A stretch of 64,000 nucleotides of DNA from Butyricimonas muris (GCF_046365375.1 NZ_JBKEIT010000005.1:248001-312000); one strand, 5' to 3'; counted from the stretch's first letter, positions 10,194-19,194 are shown. The notes: a model not told the origin generated them from the sequence alone. Numbers and translations are program-made.

Positions 10194-10953
10194 ATTCTTC
10201 CAGTTTTAAACTAAATTTCAATAACCCGTCCCCCTCGATGCTCACGCTGAACCCGTCCTTCACGAACACGTTCCGGCTCGTGCCGTCCGCCAGATGCAGC
10301 ACCCTCGTTCCCGGCTGCCGCCACAAGGCATGAAACTGCCTCATCCTCGCTCCCGCTTCTTTCAGATCCGGGGCATTCATCATACATTCCAGCGTGAACG
10401 ACGGTTTCTCGCGATAGCGGGTAATCCCGTAAGGCGACGTCGTGCTTACCTCTATCCGTTTCGGGATATTCCGGTCGCTTTTCACGCCCGTCACGCTGAT
10501 CCCGAAATCCCGTGCCAGATGGAAATCATCCACTCTTATCCCCGTTCCCCCGGAAGCCGTCAACGTCAATACCTCGAACTCCACCCGGTTCTGCCGGAAT
10601 TTCATGTCGATCTTCAACATTTTCTGTCCCAATCTCTCCACGCTTACCTCGTCCGCCAGCAACACGTCGAAGTCGCCCAACTCCGTCCCCAGCTTCCGGC
10701 AAGCAACAGCGGCATCCCTGAACGCGTCCCAGTTCGCCTCGTCCGTCATCACGAGTTTCAAACCGATCACCCGTTCCCCGAACTCCATGTCCGCCTCGTT
10801 CAAGTAAGGCTCCACCGTGTCACCCCAGTTCCGCTCGATCTCCCCCTTCCGTTTCGGGAAATCGAAAATGCCGCTCACGGCATACCCCCCGTCGCCCCGC
10901 GCAGGCAACACGCTGCATGTGCTAATGTCAATACCGTCAAATCTATAAATCAT
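10177..10953 (-). CDS. Distal tail protein (Dit-like)
   Basis: A 258-residue protein starting at ATG 10953 (MIYRFDGIDIS); the upstream in-frame extension lies inside the previous gene. Its position between the tape measure region and the hub protein is that of the Dit protein of siphophages, which forms the ring joining tail tube and tip. The sequence begins with a short segment naming a parameter-like fold (FDGIDISTCSVLPARGDGG) and ends with a beta-sandwich-like stretch (SVSIEGDGLLKFSLKL). It overlaps its upstream neighbour by 11 nt and its downstream neighbour by 17 nt. The assignment rests on synteny and general shape, not on a diagnostic motif. Confidence 0.62.
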   Translation of the reverse strand: MIYRFDGIDISTCSVLPARGDGGYAVSGIFDFPKRKGEIERNWGDTVEPYLNEADMEFGERVIGLKLVMTDEANWDAFRDAAVACRKLGTELGDFDVLLADEVSVERLGQKMLKIDMKFRQNRVEFEVLTLTASGGTGIRVDDFHLARDFGISVTGVKSDRNIPKRIEVSTTSPYGITRYREKPSFTLECMMNAPDLKEAGARMRQFHALWRQPGTRVLHLADGTSRNVFVKDGFSVSIEGDGLLKFSLKLEEYDRYI

Positions 10954-11455
10954 ATGTTTCTTTGTTTTTATGAACAATTCTGGTATGCCCGTCCCCGTCC
11001 GAGGTCGCCGTCGCCCGGGCATAAAGATTCACGACCACCTTCGCCTCGTCCTTGCAATGCACGATCACCCCGGCATCATCCAACGCGTCCACCATCACGA
11101 AAGCGTTGTCACGCGCCCATATCTCCAACCGGGTGTCATGCTTCGCGTACAAGCGGCTCACCGCGTATCCTTCCGCGTCACACTCCGCCTCGCAATTCCC
11201 CAGCAGGATGGCATTCCCGCCCGTCAGTTTTACCCGTTCGTCAACGTGTATCCCTTTCTTGCCCAACACCTCGCCAAAAAACTCCTTCAAGTACTCCTTC
11301 GTCGGGAAATTCTTCGCCAGACAAAAATCCACCCGATCGATAAAACACTGCACCATCTCCTCCTTCCCCATCGCCTCCCCCAGTTGGGCCATCCCGTCAG
11401 CACACCCTTGTACCGCTCGTGCCCCCTTCAATAATTCCTCTTTTATACTAGTCAT
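10943..11455 (-). CDS. Tail-module protein with a repeated beta-strand C-terminus
   Basis: A 170-residue protein with a preferred start at ATG 11455 (MTSIKEELLKGARAV); an alternative ATG at 11476 adds seven residues. The N-terminal half is helical. The C-terminal half is a run of short alternating strands (AILLGNCEAEC, AVSRLYAKHDTRL, AFVMVDALDDAG, VIVHCKDEAKV), the pattern of a small solenoid or parallel beta-helix. It lies between the tape measure gene and the Dit-like gene. I do not recognise a family. A role as a tail accessory or tip-associated protein is inferred from context. Confidence 0.6.
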   Translation of the reverse strand: MTSIKEELLKGARAVQGCADGMAQLGEAMGKEEMVQCFIDRVDFCLAKNFPTKEYLKEFFGEVLGKKGIHVDERVKLTGGNAILLGNCEAECDAEGYAVSRLYAKHDTRLEIWARDNAFVMVDALDDAGVIVHCKDEAKVVVNLYARATATSDGDGHTRIVHKNKETYDL

Positions 11456-11521
11456 AATCCCATATCTTAATTTCAAAAATCACTAAATCACTGAATCGTC
11501 AATCATAAATCACCGCATCCC

Positions 11522-14500
11522 TCACCTTCCCCTTCCGTAATATCCTCTCGTGTTCCGTTCTATCGCGTCCAGTTGCTGTCCCATCCTGCCGAATCCGTCT
11601 TGCAATTGGTACACCGTCATTCGCGTGTTCTGCTCTATCCGGTACTGTTGTTCCAGCAATTCACCCAAGTCGAATCCCGGCCGCGGCACGCTCACGTCCG
11701 TGCCCGTCAGCAACCAGTCACGGATCACCCGCACGTCCATGGCAGTCGAGTTCCACAACCCCACCAGTTCACTCGCCGTCCCTTCCGTCATGGCTGCCTG
11801 CAACTGTCCGCTCACGCCCTCGGGTGCGTCGTTATAGGCATCCTTGAACAACCCGCTGTACGCCTCCATCGCCTTCGTGTAACTCTTGCCGCCTTCCTCC
11901 ACCATCCGGGTAAACTCTGCCTGTTCGCTTTCCGACAACACCCCGTCTTTCATGTGTTCGCCGAGGTAATTCACCGCCGACTCTATCGACTCGCCGAGGA
12001 ATTTCTTCTTCAACGCCTCCTTCACCGCATTCGCCATCACCTTCTTCGTCGTGTCGCCCAAGGCTTTCACCCCGTCCTCGCCCTTGGCGTAGGCTTCCGT
12101 CAGGGCATCGGCAAAATCATTGATGGCGCTCTGCACGTCCGTCCCCGCCAGCATCTCGATCTGCTTCCTTTTGTTCTCCTCTATTTTCTGGTTAATATCC
12201 TCGATCTCGTTCTTCCAACTGTTGATCTTATCCTTGTCCTTCTTCTTTTTCTTGCCTTCCGCCTCTATCTGTTGCTGTATCAACACTTGTTGCTCCTGTA
12301 ACTTCTCGTTTTGCTCGTCCATCATCCGGTAGACGTCTTCCGTGTAGGTATTGTCTATCGTGGCACCAAGCCGGTCGTAAGCCCGTTCAAGGTTATCGAT
12401 CTCCCGTTGCAATCCCTTGATCTTCTTCTCCTGCTTCTTGTCCTTGTTGAACATGGACATGATCGCCGTCACCGCCGTCAGGGCGGCACCGATCACCGCC
12501 AACACGACCGAACCTTTCTCTACCGAATCTATCGCGGTAGCCATCGTGATGCCCGCCGTGGCAACCCCCTGTATCATCCCCATCGTCTGCTGTCCCGACT
12601 CCCCGAGTACATCCGAGAGCACGCTGCAACTCCCTACCGCATCATTAATAAAGTCAAAACATCCTTTTGTCGACGCTCCCAAATTTTTCCATTTATTCCC
12701 GATCTCATCCGACGACTCTCCTGCCTCGTTCGAGCCTTTCGAGAACATATCTTTCATCGAGTCCGCCATCGCCCGGAAAGGATTCAACGTTGCGACCTTC
12801 TGTCTCGCCTCCTCCAGCTTGCCGGCAAGCGCTTTCATATCCACGGACTTTAACGTCGGCTCATTGCTATCTATCTTCGCTTGGATATTCTCCATCAATT
12901 GATCGATCTGCTTGACGGTCAGATCATCCATGTTCGTGAACAGGTTTTCCCAGTCATCCGACGCCATGATCTCCTCCGCCCCGAGGGAACTCAAGGCTTT
13001 CTGCTTTTGTTCTTTCAGTTGGACTACCAATTTATCGTTTCCTTGAGCCGTCACAATCTTGTCATCCCATTCCCGGGTAATTTGTGCTTTTCGGGATTCA
13101 AAATCATTTAATTCATCCAACAAACGGGCATATTGCTCTTTCTGTTCCGCTTCGTTCACTTTTTGAACGAACGTGTTGTATTCCCCTTCCGGTAAACTTC
13201 CCGTCTTCTTCTGTTTTTCCGCCCACGTGCGCTGCTCGTCATAACGTGCTTTTACCGCATCCCTTTTACGCTGTTCTTCAGTCAAGAAGAATTGTGTCAA
13301 TCCCTCTGTGCGCTGCCTCAACTCCTCCTCGTATTGTTTTTCTATCGTCCTGTCTCGGTCAAATTTATTATTATCATTCTGTTCCAATCTTCTCGTGAAA
13401 CTCCCTCTCACCTCTTCCGGCATCTCTTGCCCGGCTTGTTCGAACAAGGTCTGTTGTGCCGCTAATTGCTCCTTTATCTCCTTTTCGGTCATTTTATGTT
13501 CCAATGCCGATAAAGCCAAGCGTTTGTTCTTTCCGTCTTCCATAAGGGATAACCGACTCTCTTCCAATGTTATCAAGTTATTCAACAATAACGCGCTAAT
13601 GGCTTCCTGATCCTGAACTCGTTTATTTTTTGCCGGGACTTTTTCTTGTTTTTGGGAAGTTTCAACCTTTTTCCCTCCCAGTTCGTCTTCTAATTTAGCA
13701 ATATCCGCCTCTTTTTCAGCAATCTCATTTGGAGAAGCACTGGAATTAGGCTGTAACATTCCCTGTAATTCCTTTTTTCTAATATCTATTTTTTCTTTAA
13801 GTCCTTTTCTTTGAATTTCCTCTTCTTGCATTATTTTTGCCACATACCCTACAACATATTTCTGTCGATCAACCTCAGTACGCAAAAAATCAGATGCTTC
13901 CCTGCGATCCTCTGTTTCCATATCCTTAAAGTCCATGGTTTCCCAACTAAAAAGGGATTCTCGAAATAATTTCGGCAATTCCTGAATGATATCTCCCCGT
14001 CCGATACCCGCCTGCACAAACATTTTCACGATCAAAGATCTTTTATTTTCCAAATCTTTTAATGTTTGCTCCGCCGCGACACGTTCCGCCTCACTTAATT
14101 CTTCCGTAAAAGAAGTAAAATCGAAACTACTCCATTTCGCGTTAGCTTCCAATTCTTGCTGAAGTATATTAATCTCTTTCGTTTCCCGATGAAATTCACT
14201 GACCAAATCGGTTATCTTCATATCCTTGAAACTATCAATCAATTTCTTTTGCTCCGTCACTTCTGCCATCACCTCATCCACGTTCACGTTCGGAATTGCA
14301 TCTATTCCAAAATTGCCGTCAACCGCTTTAGGAGCGAACTTACTTAGGCTATAAACTAGCTTATGCATCTCCATTTTCTGATCAATTGACTGATTTTCGA
14401 TAGCAACTAATTCTTGATATCGTTTTAACATAAGCTTCAAAGCTTCCTCTTCCTTATTCAAACTCTCGACCGTAGAATCGAAAGCCCTTTTCGAAAGTTC

Positions 14501-14707
14501 GTTATAACGAATTAAATCTTTATCATTCAAGTCCAACAATTCCCGTAATTCGAGATACCCTTCTCTTAACAATCCTAACGCTTTCAACCATGTAAAAGCA
14601 TTTCCAAGACCTTTAGTTATGCCTTCTCCTTGCAATACTTTTGTTGTAGCACCGCCATCCGTTCCGAGGGCTAACTGCATCGCCGATTTTTTATCTATTA
14701 TTCCCAT
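11522..14707 (-). CDS. Tape measure protein
   Basis: A 1061-residue protein starting at ATG 14707 (MGIIDKKSAMQLALG); the frame upstream is open but lacks coding character. It is mostly long charged coiled coil rich in E, K and Q (about residues 60-640). A hydrophobic stretch around residues 720-800 (MGMIQGVATAGITMATA, VVLAVIGAALTAVTAIM) is the membrane-active part typical of tape measure proteins, and more coiled coil follows. It sets tail length and is threaded into the cell during injection. At about 1.5 Å per residue it would give a tail of roughly 160 nm, long for its size class. In most siphophages it follows the chaperone genes directly; here those genes lie 5 kb away on the other strand. 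Confidence 0.82.
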   Translation of the reverse strand: MGIIDKKSAMQLALGTDGGATTKVLQGEGITKGLGNAFTWLKALGLLREGYLELRELLDLNDKDLIRYNELSKRAFDSTVESLNKEEEALKLMLKRYQELVAIENQSIDQKMEMHKLVYSLSKFAPKAVDGNFGIDAIPNVNVDEVMAEVTEQKKLIDSFKDMKITDLVSEFHRETKEINILQQELEANAKWSSFDFTSFTEELSEAERVAAEQTLKDLENKRSLIVKMFVQAGIGRGDIIQELPKLFRESLFSWETMDFKDMETEDRREASDFLRTEVDRQKYVVGYVAKIMQEEEIQRKGLKEKIDIRKKELQGMLQPNSSASPNEIAEKEADIAKLEDELGGKKVETSQKQEKVPAKNKRVQDQEAISALLLNNLITLEESRLSLMEDGKNKRLALSALEHKMTEKEIKEQLAAQQTLFEQAGQEMPEEVRGSFTRRLEQNDNNKFDRDRTIEKQYEEELRQRTEGLTQFFLTEEQRKRDAVKARYDEQRTWAEKQKKTGSLPEGEYNTFVQKVNEAEQKEQYARLLDELNDFESRKAQITREWDDKIVTAQGNDKLVVQLKEQKQKALSSLGAEEIMASDDWENLFTNMDDLTVKQIDQLMENIQAKIDSNEPTLKSVDMKALAGKLEEARQKVATLNPFRAMADSMKDMFSKGSNEAGESSDEIGNKWKNLGASTKGCFDFINDAVGSCSVLSDVLGESGQQTMGMIQGVATAGITMATAIDSVEKGSVVLAVIGAALTAVTAIMSMFNKDKKQEKKIKGLQREIDNLERAYDRLGATIDNTYTEDVYRMMDEQNEKLQEQQVLIQQQIEAEGKKKKKDKDKINSWKNEIEDINQKIEENKRKQIEMLAGTDVQSAINDFADALTEAYAKGEDGVKALGDTTKKVMANAVKEALKKKFLGESIESAVNYLGEHMKDGVLSESEQAEFTRMVEEGGKSYTKAMEAYSGLFKDAYNDAPEGVSGQLQAAMTEGTASELVGLWNSTAMDVRVIRDWLLTGTDVSVPRPGFDLGELLEQQYRIEQNTRMTVYQLQDGFGRMGQQLDAIERNTRGYYGRGR

Positions 14708-14793
14708 AGTATTAATTATTTTACATTTTCTACTTATAAAATATAAACTATCCCGTTTTTTCTCTACTTTTGTCAAAAAATAAACGGATCGGT

Positions 14794-15462
14794 ATGTATA
14801 AATATGTAGTACTCTTTTGCTTAGTTGCAGTTTCTTTTTCTTGCAAGACATCCAAGAAACAGGAAATAAAAACACAGGAAATTATTAACACTCTAAAAGA
14901 AGTTAGAGAAATCGAGAAAGAAGCTGACAAAAAAGCTACTCAACTGTTATTTACAGCGTACGGAGATGCGCAATTCGGCATGACACGAGAAGAAGCCATG
15001 AAAACGGAGATTGCAAAGGATGCCCATATTTTATCAACCGGTACTATTTATCTAGACTATAAACAAAGTAAAATCGGCTCAACATCTTATAATATCGAGT
15101 TCTTATTCTATGAAAATTATTTATTCCAAGTTAATTTTGAAGGCTCCCCGACAAAAGACAGCGAATACAACACGACATTTAAAAAAAAATTCGAGGAATT
15201 AAAAGATATTATCTCCGTCAATTACGGGAAACCAGAATATCTGAAATTCCCAAAGAAAGAAGAACTTGGTTCCGAATCTGTTTGTGCTTGTGCATGGCGT
15301 TACACGACAAAGCTAATCTCTATTACAATTAAAAAATCATCATTACAAGGAAATTGTGAAATAGACATGTACATTTCCTATACTCCCGCACTTGATGCCA
15401 TTGAAAATGGAACAAAACTCAACCGGGAAGATATGCTCAAGGAGAATGCCAAGAAATTCTAA
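14794..15462 (+). CDS. BamE-like small lipoprotein, duplicate copy 1
   Basis: A 222-residue lipoprotein starting at ATG 14794; a TTG further upstream (14770) is less likely. The signal peptide MYKYVVLFCLVAVSF ends in a lipobox SFSC (Cys near residue 17), so the protein is probably anchored to the outer membrane. A charged linker follows, then a domain with AQFGMTREEAMKTE, a core of short strands (SYNIEFLFYENYLFQVNF), YNTTFKKKFEEL, and NYGKPEYLKF. This layout resembles the small BamE/OmlA-like lipoproteins common in Bacteroidota, but no named function follows. Lying between the two divergent halves of a tail module it could be a moron-type or superinfection-exclusion gene; that is inference. 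Confidence 0.7.
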   Translation: MYKYVVLFCLVAVSFSCKTSKKQEIKTQEIINTLKEVREIEKEADKKATQLLFTAYGDAQFGMTREEAMKTEIAKDAHILSTGTIYLDYKQSKIGSTSYNIEFLFYENYLFQVNFEGSPTKDSEYNTTFKKKFEELKDIISVNYGKPEYLKFPKKEELGSESVCACAWRYTTKLISITIKKSSLQGNCEIDMYISYTPALDAIENGTKLNREDMLKENAKKF

Positions 15463-15508
15463 TTTCTCATTTGCCTCTAACACTTTGTCAAAAAATAAAC
15501 GGATCGGT

Positions 15509-16180
15509 ATGTATAAATATGTAGTACTCTTTTGCTTAGTTGCAGTTTCTTTTTCTTGCAAGACATCCAAGAAACAGGAAATAAAAACACAGGAAATTAT
15601 TAACACTCTAAAAGAAGTTAGAGAAATCGAGAAAGAAGCTGACAAAAAAGCTACTCAACTGTTATTTACAGCGTATGGGGATGCGCAATTCGGCATGACA
15701 CGAGAAGAAGCCATGAAAACAGAAATTGCAAAGGATGCTCATATTTTATCAGATGGCAGTATTTACCTAGATTATAAACAAAGGAAGATCGGATCAACAT
15801 CTTATAGCATTATTGAATTTCTATTCTATGAAAATTATTTATTCCAAGTTAATTTTGAAGGTTCCCCGATAAAAGACAGCGAATACAACACGACATTAAA
15901 AAAAGAATTCGAGGAATTAAAAGATATTATCTCCGTCAATTACGGGGAACCGGAATATCTGAAATTCCCAAAGAAAGAAGAACTTGGTTCCGAATCTGTT
16001 TGTGCCTGTGCATGGCGTTACACAACAAAACTAATCTCTATTACAATTAAAAAATCATCATTACAAGGAAATTGTGAAATAGACATGTACATTTCCTACC
16101 TTCCCGCACTTGATGCTATTGAAAAAGGAACAAAAATAAACCGAGAAGATATGCTCAAGGAGAATGCCAAGAAATTCTAG
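15509..16180 (+). CDS. BamE-like small lipoprotein, duplicate copy 2
   Basis: A 223-residue tandem paralogue of the preceding gene, starting at ATG 15509 in the same context. The signal peptide and first 70 residues are identical; differences are scattered further on (for example DGSIYLDYKQRKIG for TGTIYLDYKQSKIG, and YLPALD for YTPALD). Both copies are intact and the changes are mostly conservative, so both are probably functional. The likely -7 promoter element of copy 1 is not kept here. Retention of two near-identical lipoproteins suggests selection for dose or for variation at the cell surface. Confidence 0.7.
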   Translation: MYKYVVLFCLVAVSFSCKTSKKQEIKTQEIINTLKEVREIEKEADKKATQLLFTAYGDAQFGMTREEAMKTEIAKDAHILSDGSIYLDYKQRKIGSTSYSIIEFLFYENYLFQVNFEGSPIKDSEYNTTLKKEFEELKDIISVNYGEPEYLKFPKKEELGSESVCACAWRYTTKLISITIKKSSLQGNCEIDMYISYLPALDAIEKGTKINREDMLKENAKKF

Positions 16181-16227
16181 CGAACAATAATCCATCAAAA
16201 ATAAGTCCTCAATTCCCAAAATCTAAT

Positions 16228-17178
16228 ATGAAGAAAATAACTTGTATCATAATAAATACGATATTATCCCTTTATTGCGCAGGACAAATAAAATCTTTTA
16301 CCGCTGCAACCCCTCTTGACAAAACGAGCAAAACATCTTACGACAGCACCACCAATTTTGTCGGTAGAGACGCGGAGTTACTCATCGGGCAAGAACTATA
16401 TGTCATTCCCAAACCGGCAGAGTTACAGCAATTCGGGTATCACAATTTTTACAGTAAATACGAAGACACGAATAATCATCTGGCGTCAATCCAAACCTAT
16501 GAATCATTCGCCGGGAAAACCTTTTGGGTCGAGGAAGTTTTACCACATATCGGGAAAAGCGACTATTACAAAACCAAACTGGTCCTAAAACTAAAAAGCC
16601 AAACAAATGACACGACCTACTATTACCTGTACGATTGGGATAATAATAAATTATTTCCATTTATTATCATGGGGTTTTATACCAAAGAAAAAAACAACTG
16701 CGTCGGGAAACAAATCGTTCTTAAAAACAAAAACCCGTGGGAAAGCGTTAGCAACGAGCAAAAAGTCCCCATACACGATGTACTTACCGGCCTCCCCATT
16801 ACTATTGATCCGGAGATCGTATGGAAGGTGAAAGAACTTCTGATAGACCAGAAACACGGCGAACTCGCGTACATGATCACCAATCACCAAGATAAGACAT
16901 TCACTATTGCCTTGAATGCCATCAATGATTACCAGCGCGGGCAAGGTCCTTGCGCCCTCCTGTATGACGAACAACTAAAGGAAATACACGAACACCGACC
17001 TGATTTTTATAAACTAATCATGGAAGCCCGTATTTGTATCAACATGACGAGGGATATGGTACGCATGGCTTGTGGAGCCCCGGAAGAAATCAGGAACACC
17101 TCTTCCGGGGAATTATGGATTTACCCCTCGGGTAAATACCTGACATTCAAAAACGGCATATTAAAATCGTTTTATTAA
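16228..17178 (+). CDS. Secreted protein of unknown function
   Basis: A 316-residue protein with an N-terminal signal peptide (MKKITCIIINTILSLYCAGQ); the residue before Cys-17 is Tyr, so it does not look like a lipobox, and cleavage after CAG is more likely. The body has no motif I can name. The C-terminal part (NMTRDMVRMACGAPEE, then IYPSGKYLTFKNGIL) resembles the end of the BamE-like lipoproteins just upstream, in which a helix with a Gly-x-Pro turn is followed by two strands. It lies 47 bp after the duplicated lipoprotein genes on the same strand and is probably co-transcribed. The 0.7 kb that follows is non-coding. Confidence 0.6.
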   Translation: MKKITCIIINTILSLYCAGQIKSFTAATPLDKTSKTSYDSTTNFVGRDAELLIGQELYVIPKPAELQQFGYHNFYSKYEDTNNHLASIQTYESFAGKTFWVEEVLPHIGKSDYYKTKLVLKLKSQTNDTTYYYLYDWDNNKLFPFIIMGFYTKEKNNCVGKQIVLKNKNPWESVSNEQKVPIHDVLTGLPITIDPEIVWKVKELLIDQKHGELAYMITNHQDKTFTIALNAINDYQRGQGPCALLYDEQLKEIHEHRPDFYKLIMEARICINMTRDMVRMACGAPEEIRNTSSGELWIYPSGKYLTFKNGILKSFY

Positions 17179-17278
17179 AAAAAACACCATTCGTGCAGGT
17201 AACAAGTTTTTCAACAAATCTACGATTTGAAAAACCTGATTCTTCAAGACGCTCCCCTTTTCCTCGATAATCTATCAA

Positions 17279-17303
17279 GCAAACGCATCAAAACGCTTTT
17301 TGC
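17279..17303 (+). repeat. Recurring terminator-like palindrome, copy 1
   Basis: GCAAACGCATCAAAACGC followed by TTTTTGC: an inner stem (GCAT/ACGC with one wobble-type mismatch) inside an outer GCAAA/TTTGC stem. Near-identical sequences occur at 59069-59102 and, inverted, at 59221-59251. A second small hairpin (TTGCC, TTTCC, GGCAA) follows directly. Confidence 0.6.
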
Positions 17304-17499
17304 CTTTCCGGCAAACAATACAATCAACATGTCAAAGAACTTCTTATATACAAAGATACATCCCGCTTTACCCTATTCCAACGATATTTCATAAAGAGCC
17401 CGCGTGTTTTCACGAACATACCCGTTTAAGACATGAACACGTTCTCAAGCAACCGACATCCCGTACCGGACCCGACATAATCGGTACATACCACCGTGC

Positions 17500-17588
17500 C
17501 ACCTTCGGGCCATTCCCGTATCAAAGACACCCCCGAGCGCCTTTGAAACGGGAGTAATTCGAAGGTGATGCGTGTTTGATACGGGAAT
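17500..17588. repeat. Interleaved inverted repeats (A B A' B')
   Basis: Arm A (CACCTTCG, 17500-17507) pairs with A' (CGAAGGTG, 17560-17567). Arm B (17512-17530, ATTCCCGTATCAAAGACAC) pairs with B' (17572-17588, GTGTTTGATACGGGAAT) over 17 bp with one bulge. The order A-B-A'-B' means that the two stems form either a pseudoknot or two mutually exclusive folds. A similar topology recurs at 23275-23384. Confidence 0.7.
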
Positions 17589-17879
17589 TCCACGGGTTCT
17601 CTTCGAATTCTGTCCGACTTCTGATATACCATATAATTCCACCACCGCTTGTCAATAAACTGAAAAGAAAAATTCTATAATACCGTAACAATCTTACTCC
17701 TTGGTAATACTTTGAAATTAACCGGAATACAGCCGCATGGCTATTCATAAATAAGCCAAAATTGAATTAAATATACACAATATCACCTATTCATTTAACC
17801 TAAAAAGGAGAAAATAAACCTCATTTTATATTTTATATAAACAAGAGATAAAAAAATAATTACCAAAAAAAACAAATTT

Positions 17880-18455
17880 ATGAATGGGGATGAATTAGTA
17901 TTGTTCTTTAGTAAGAATTACAAGCACTGGCTGGAATATACCATATATCATTGTAAACGGAAGAGTATGCAACGTAGATGGGAGAGTATGCAAAATGAAG
18001 CTAACGACTTACTAAACGAGGTACTTCTTGGAATATGGATAAATAATAATCCCAAATTTCTCGAAGACCTTATGAAAAAAAAAGATAAAAAAGCCACGGA
18101 ACTCGATTACTTCATACTTCGTGTCATACGCGATAATATTTACTTGAAGACAACACCATATAACCAGAAATATCATAGATATCAATTTCTGGAATACCGG
18201 GAGTCATTACCCCCGGAATCCCTTGTATTCAACCCAGAACCAAACGAACAAATCAAGCAAGAACAAATAGATCTTATTATGAACGCACTGAAAATATTGA
18301 ATATAGCCCCACGCAAGATCGCCATATTCAAATTCTATTATTTCGAGGGAAAACCGCTCAAAGAATGGGATGGACCGGAAGCCTTGAAAACATTATACAA
18401 GATAAAAAACGAAGTCCTGCACGAAATCAAAGAATACCTCAAAAAAACAAGTTAA
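17880..18455 (+). CDS. Sigma-70-like regulator in the tail module
   Basis: A 191-residue protein starting at ATG 17880. Residues about 40-55 (NEANDLLNEVLLGIW) match the region 2 pattern of ECF-type sigma factors (D..DLLQEV.L.IW). The part from about 80-105 (LDYFILRVIRDNIYLK) fits region 2.3-2.4. The C-terminal 60 residues (MNALKILNIAPRKIAIF, then YYFEGKPLKEW) look like a divergent region 4 helix-turn-helix. It lies 133 bp upstream of the tail tube gene on the same strand. Small sigma-like proteins commonly control late gene expression in phages and tailocins, so it may switch on one or both tail operons. The match is by eye and the sequence is far from house-keeping sigma factors. Confidence 0.6.
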   Translation: MNGDELVLFFSKNYKHWLEYTIYHCKRKSMQRRWESMQNEANDLLNEVLLGIWINNNPKFLEDLMKKKDKKATELDYFILRVIRDNIYLKTTPYNQKYHRYQFLEYRESLPPESLVFNPEPNEQIKQEQIDLIMNALKILNIAPRKIAIFKFYYFEGKPLKEWDGPEALKTLYKIKNEVLHEIKEYLKKTS

Positions 18456-18588
18456 ATCCGGAGAAAAAAAGTCCGATCTTATATTTTAAGAGAAAAGAGT
18501 CATGACAAATATTCACTTGGTGAACATCGAAACCCGAAAGGATTTCAAAATAAACAAACAATTAAATAACCATTAAAATTTAAACATT

Positions 18589-19131
18589 ATGTCAGAAAGA
18601 AGTATTGCAATTGGAGTTAACCTGATCAGTTACGGCGAAGCGAAAAACGGTGTTGTACCCGCGGAATTTACCCCGTTAAGGGACATTTTCAAGGGTTCGG
18701 TAGCCTTCAATTTTGCGGATGCCAACCAAGTCAAAATCGAGGTGGAAGGACGCGAGGACCCGCTGGCGATTATCAACCGCAAGGGAGATGCCGACAGCAT
18801 CGAATTCTCCATCCCGTCACCGACCACGGCGGAACTCGTGGCATTCTGCGGTGGAACGGCAAACGGTGACAAATGGGAAGCCCCGAACGGATTCGAAACG
18901 ATCAACAAGGCATTCCGCATAGCTACCCAACCTTACGAGGGCAAGTACGTGGAATACACCATCGTGAACGGAGCCGTGTCGGCTAAGTTGAGCCAGGCAC
19001 CGGGTAGCGAGCAAACCGACTTGTTGCTGGTGAAAGTGACCCGCCAAGCGGCTGCCGCTGCCGACGGGACGGTGAAACCATCGTTCATCCGCGAGGTGAA
19101 AACGGTGACTCCCCCGACTCCCGCGGAATAG
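18589..19131 (+). CDS. Major tail tube protein
   Basis: A 180-residue protein without signal or membrane segments, rich in beta-strand residues, starting at ATG 18589. It reads like a tail tube subunit: an N-terminal arm (ERSIAIGVNLISYGEAK), a compact beta core (SVAFNFADANQVKIEVEG) and a flexible Ala/Pro-rich tail. Its position directly upstream of the chaperone pair is that of the tube gene in siphophages. It is followed by its own strong terminator, as expected for the most abundant tail protein. A short degenerate relative of its central part lies at 23749-23807. A contractile-tail sheath gene is absent, so the tail is probably flexible and non-contractile. Confidence 0.75.
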   Translation: MSERSIAIGVNLISYGEAKNGVVPAEFTPLRDIFKGSVAFNFADANQVKIEVEGREDPLAIINRKGDADSIEFSIPSPTTAELVAFCGGTANGDKWEAPNGFETINKAFRIATQPYEGKYVEYTIVNGAVSAKLSQAPGSEQTDLLLVKVTRQAAAAADGTVKPSFIREVKTVTPPTPAE

Positions 19132-19140
19132 TGGTACAAA

Positions 19141-19194
19141 AGAGGGAGAGCTTAGTTACTCACGTTTTCGGTAAGAGTCACCAGCTCTTCCTCT
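19141..19194 (+). terminator. Terminator or attenuator after the tail tube gene
   Basis: A 12-bp stem with one mismatch (AGAGGGAGAGCT paired with AGCTCTTCCTCT) closes a 30-nt loop, followed by GTTTAT. It lies 9 bp after the tail tube stop codon and probably reduces read-through into the chaperone genes. Confidence 0.65.

Larger units (their letters stand above)
14769..16180 (+). repeat. Tandem gene duplication, two units about 715 bp apart
   Basis: The segment 14769-15462 is repeated at 15484-16180 with only scattered substitutions and one extra codon in the second unit (SYNIEF versus SYSIIEF). The repeat begins just before each start codon (TTTGTCAAAAAATAAACGG) and ends at each stop codon, so it covers exactly one gene plus its leader. 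In the first copy the boundary sequence also forms TACTTTTG, a possible -7 element (14765-14772). In the second copy the T-A part is lost, so copy two probably depends on read-through from copy one. Confidence 0.92.
17179..17879. other. Non-coding 0.7 kb spacer with structured elements
   Basis: No frame here has coding character. It contains a terminator-like palindrome of a family that recurs at 59 kb (17279-17303), a strong interleaved inverted repeat (17500-17588), and, before the next gene, about 130 bp of very AT-rich sequence that could hold a promoter. No tRNA or rRNA was recognised. The length, structure and position, just upstream of a regulator gene and the tail tube gene, make a regulatory region or an untranslated RNA plausible. 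Confidence 0.6.

Noticed and set aside
8805..10214. Long plus-strand open frame opposite the tail-tip gene (also 7677-8801, 5454-6332 and 6402-7262)
   Set aside because: Antisense shadows of a clearly coding minus-strand gene; composition is rich in R, H and V and no start signals are present.
14770..14793. TTG start giving eight extra residues on the duplicated lipoprotein
   Set aside because: ATG at 14794 begins a proper signal peptide; the upstream part would spoil it.
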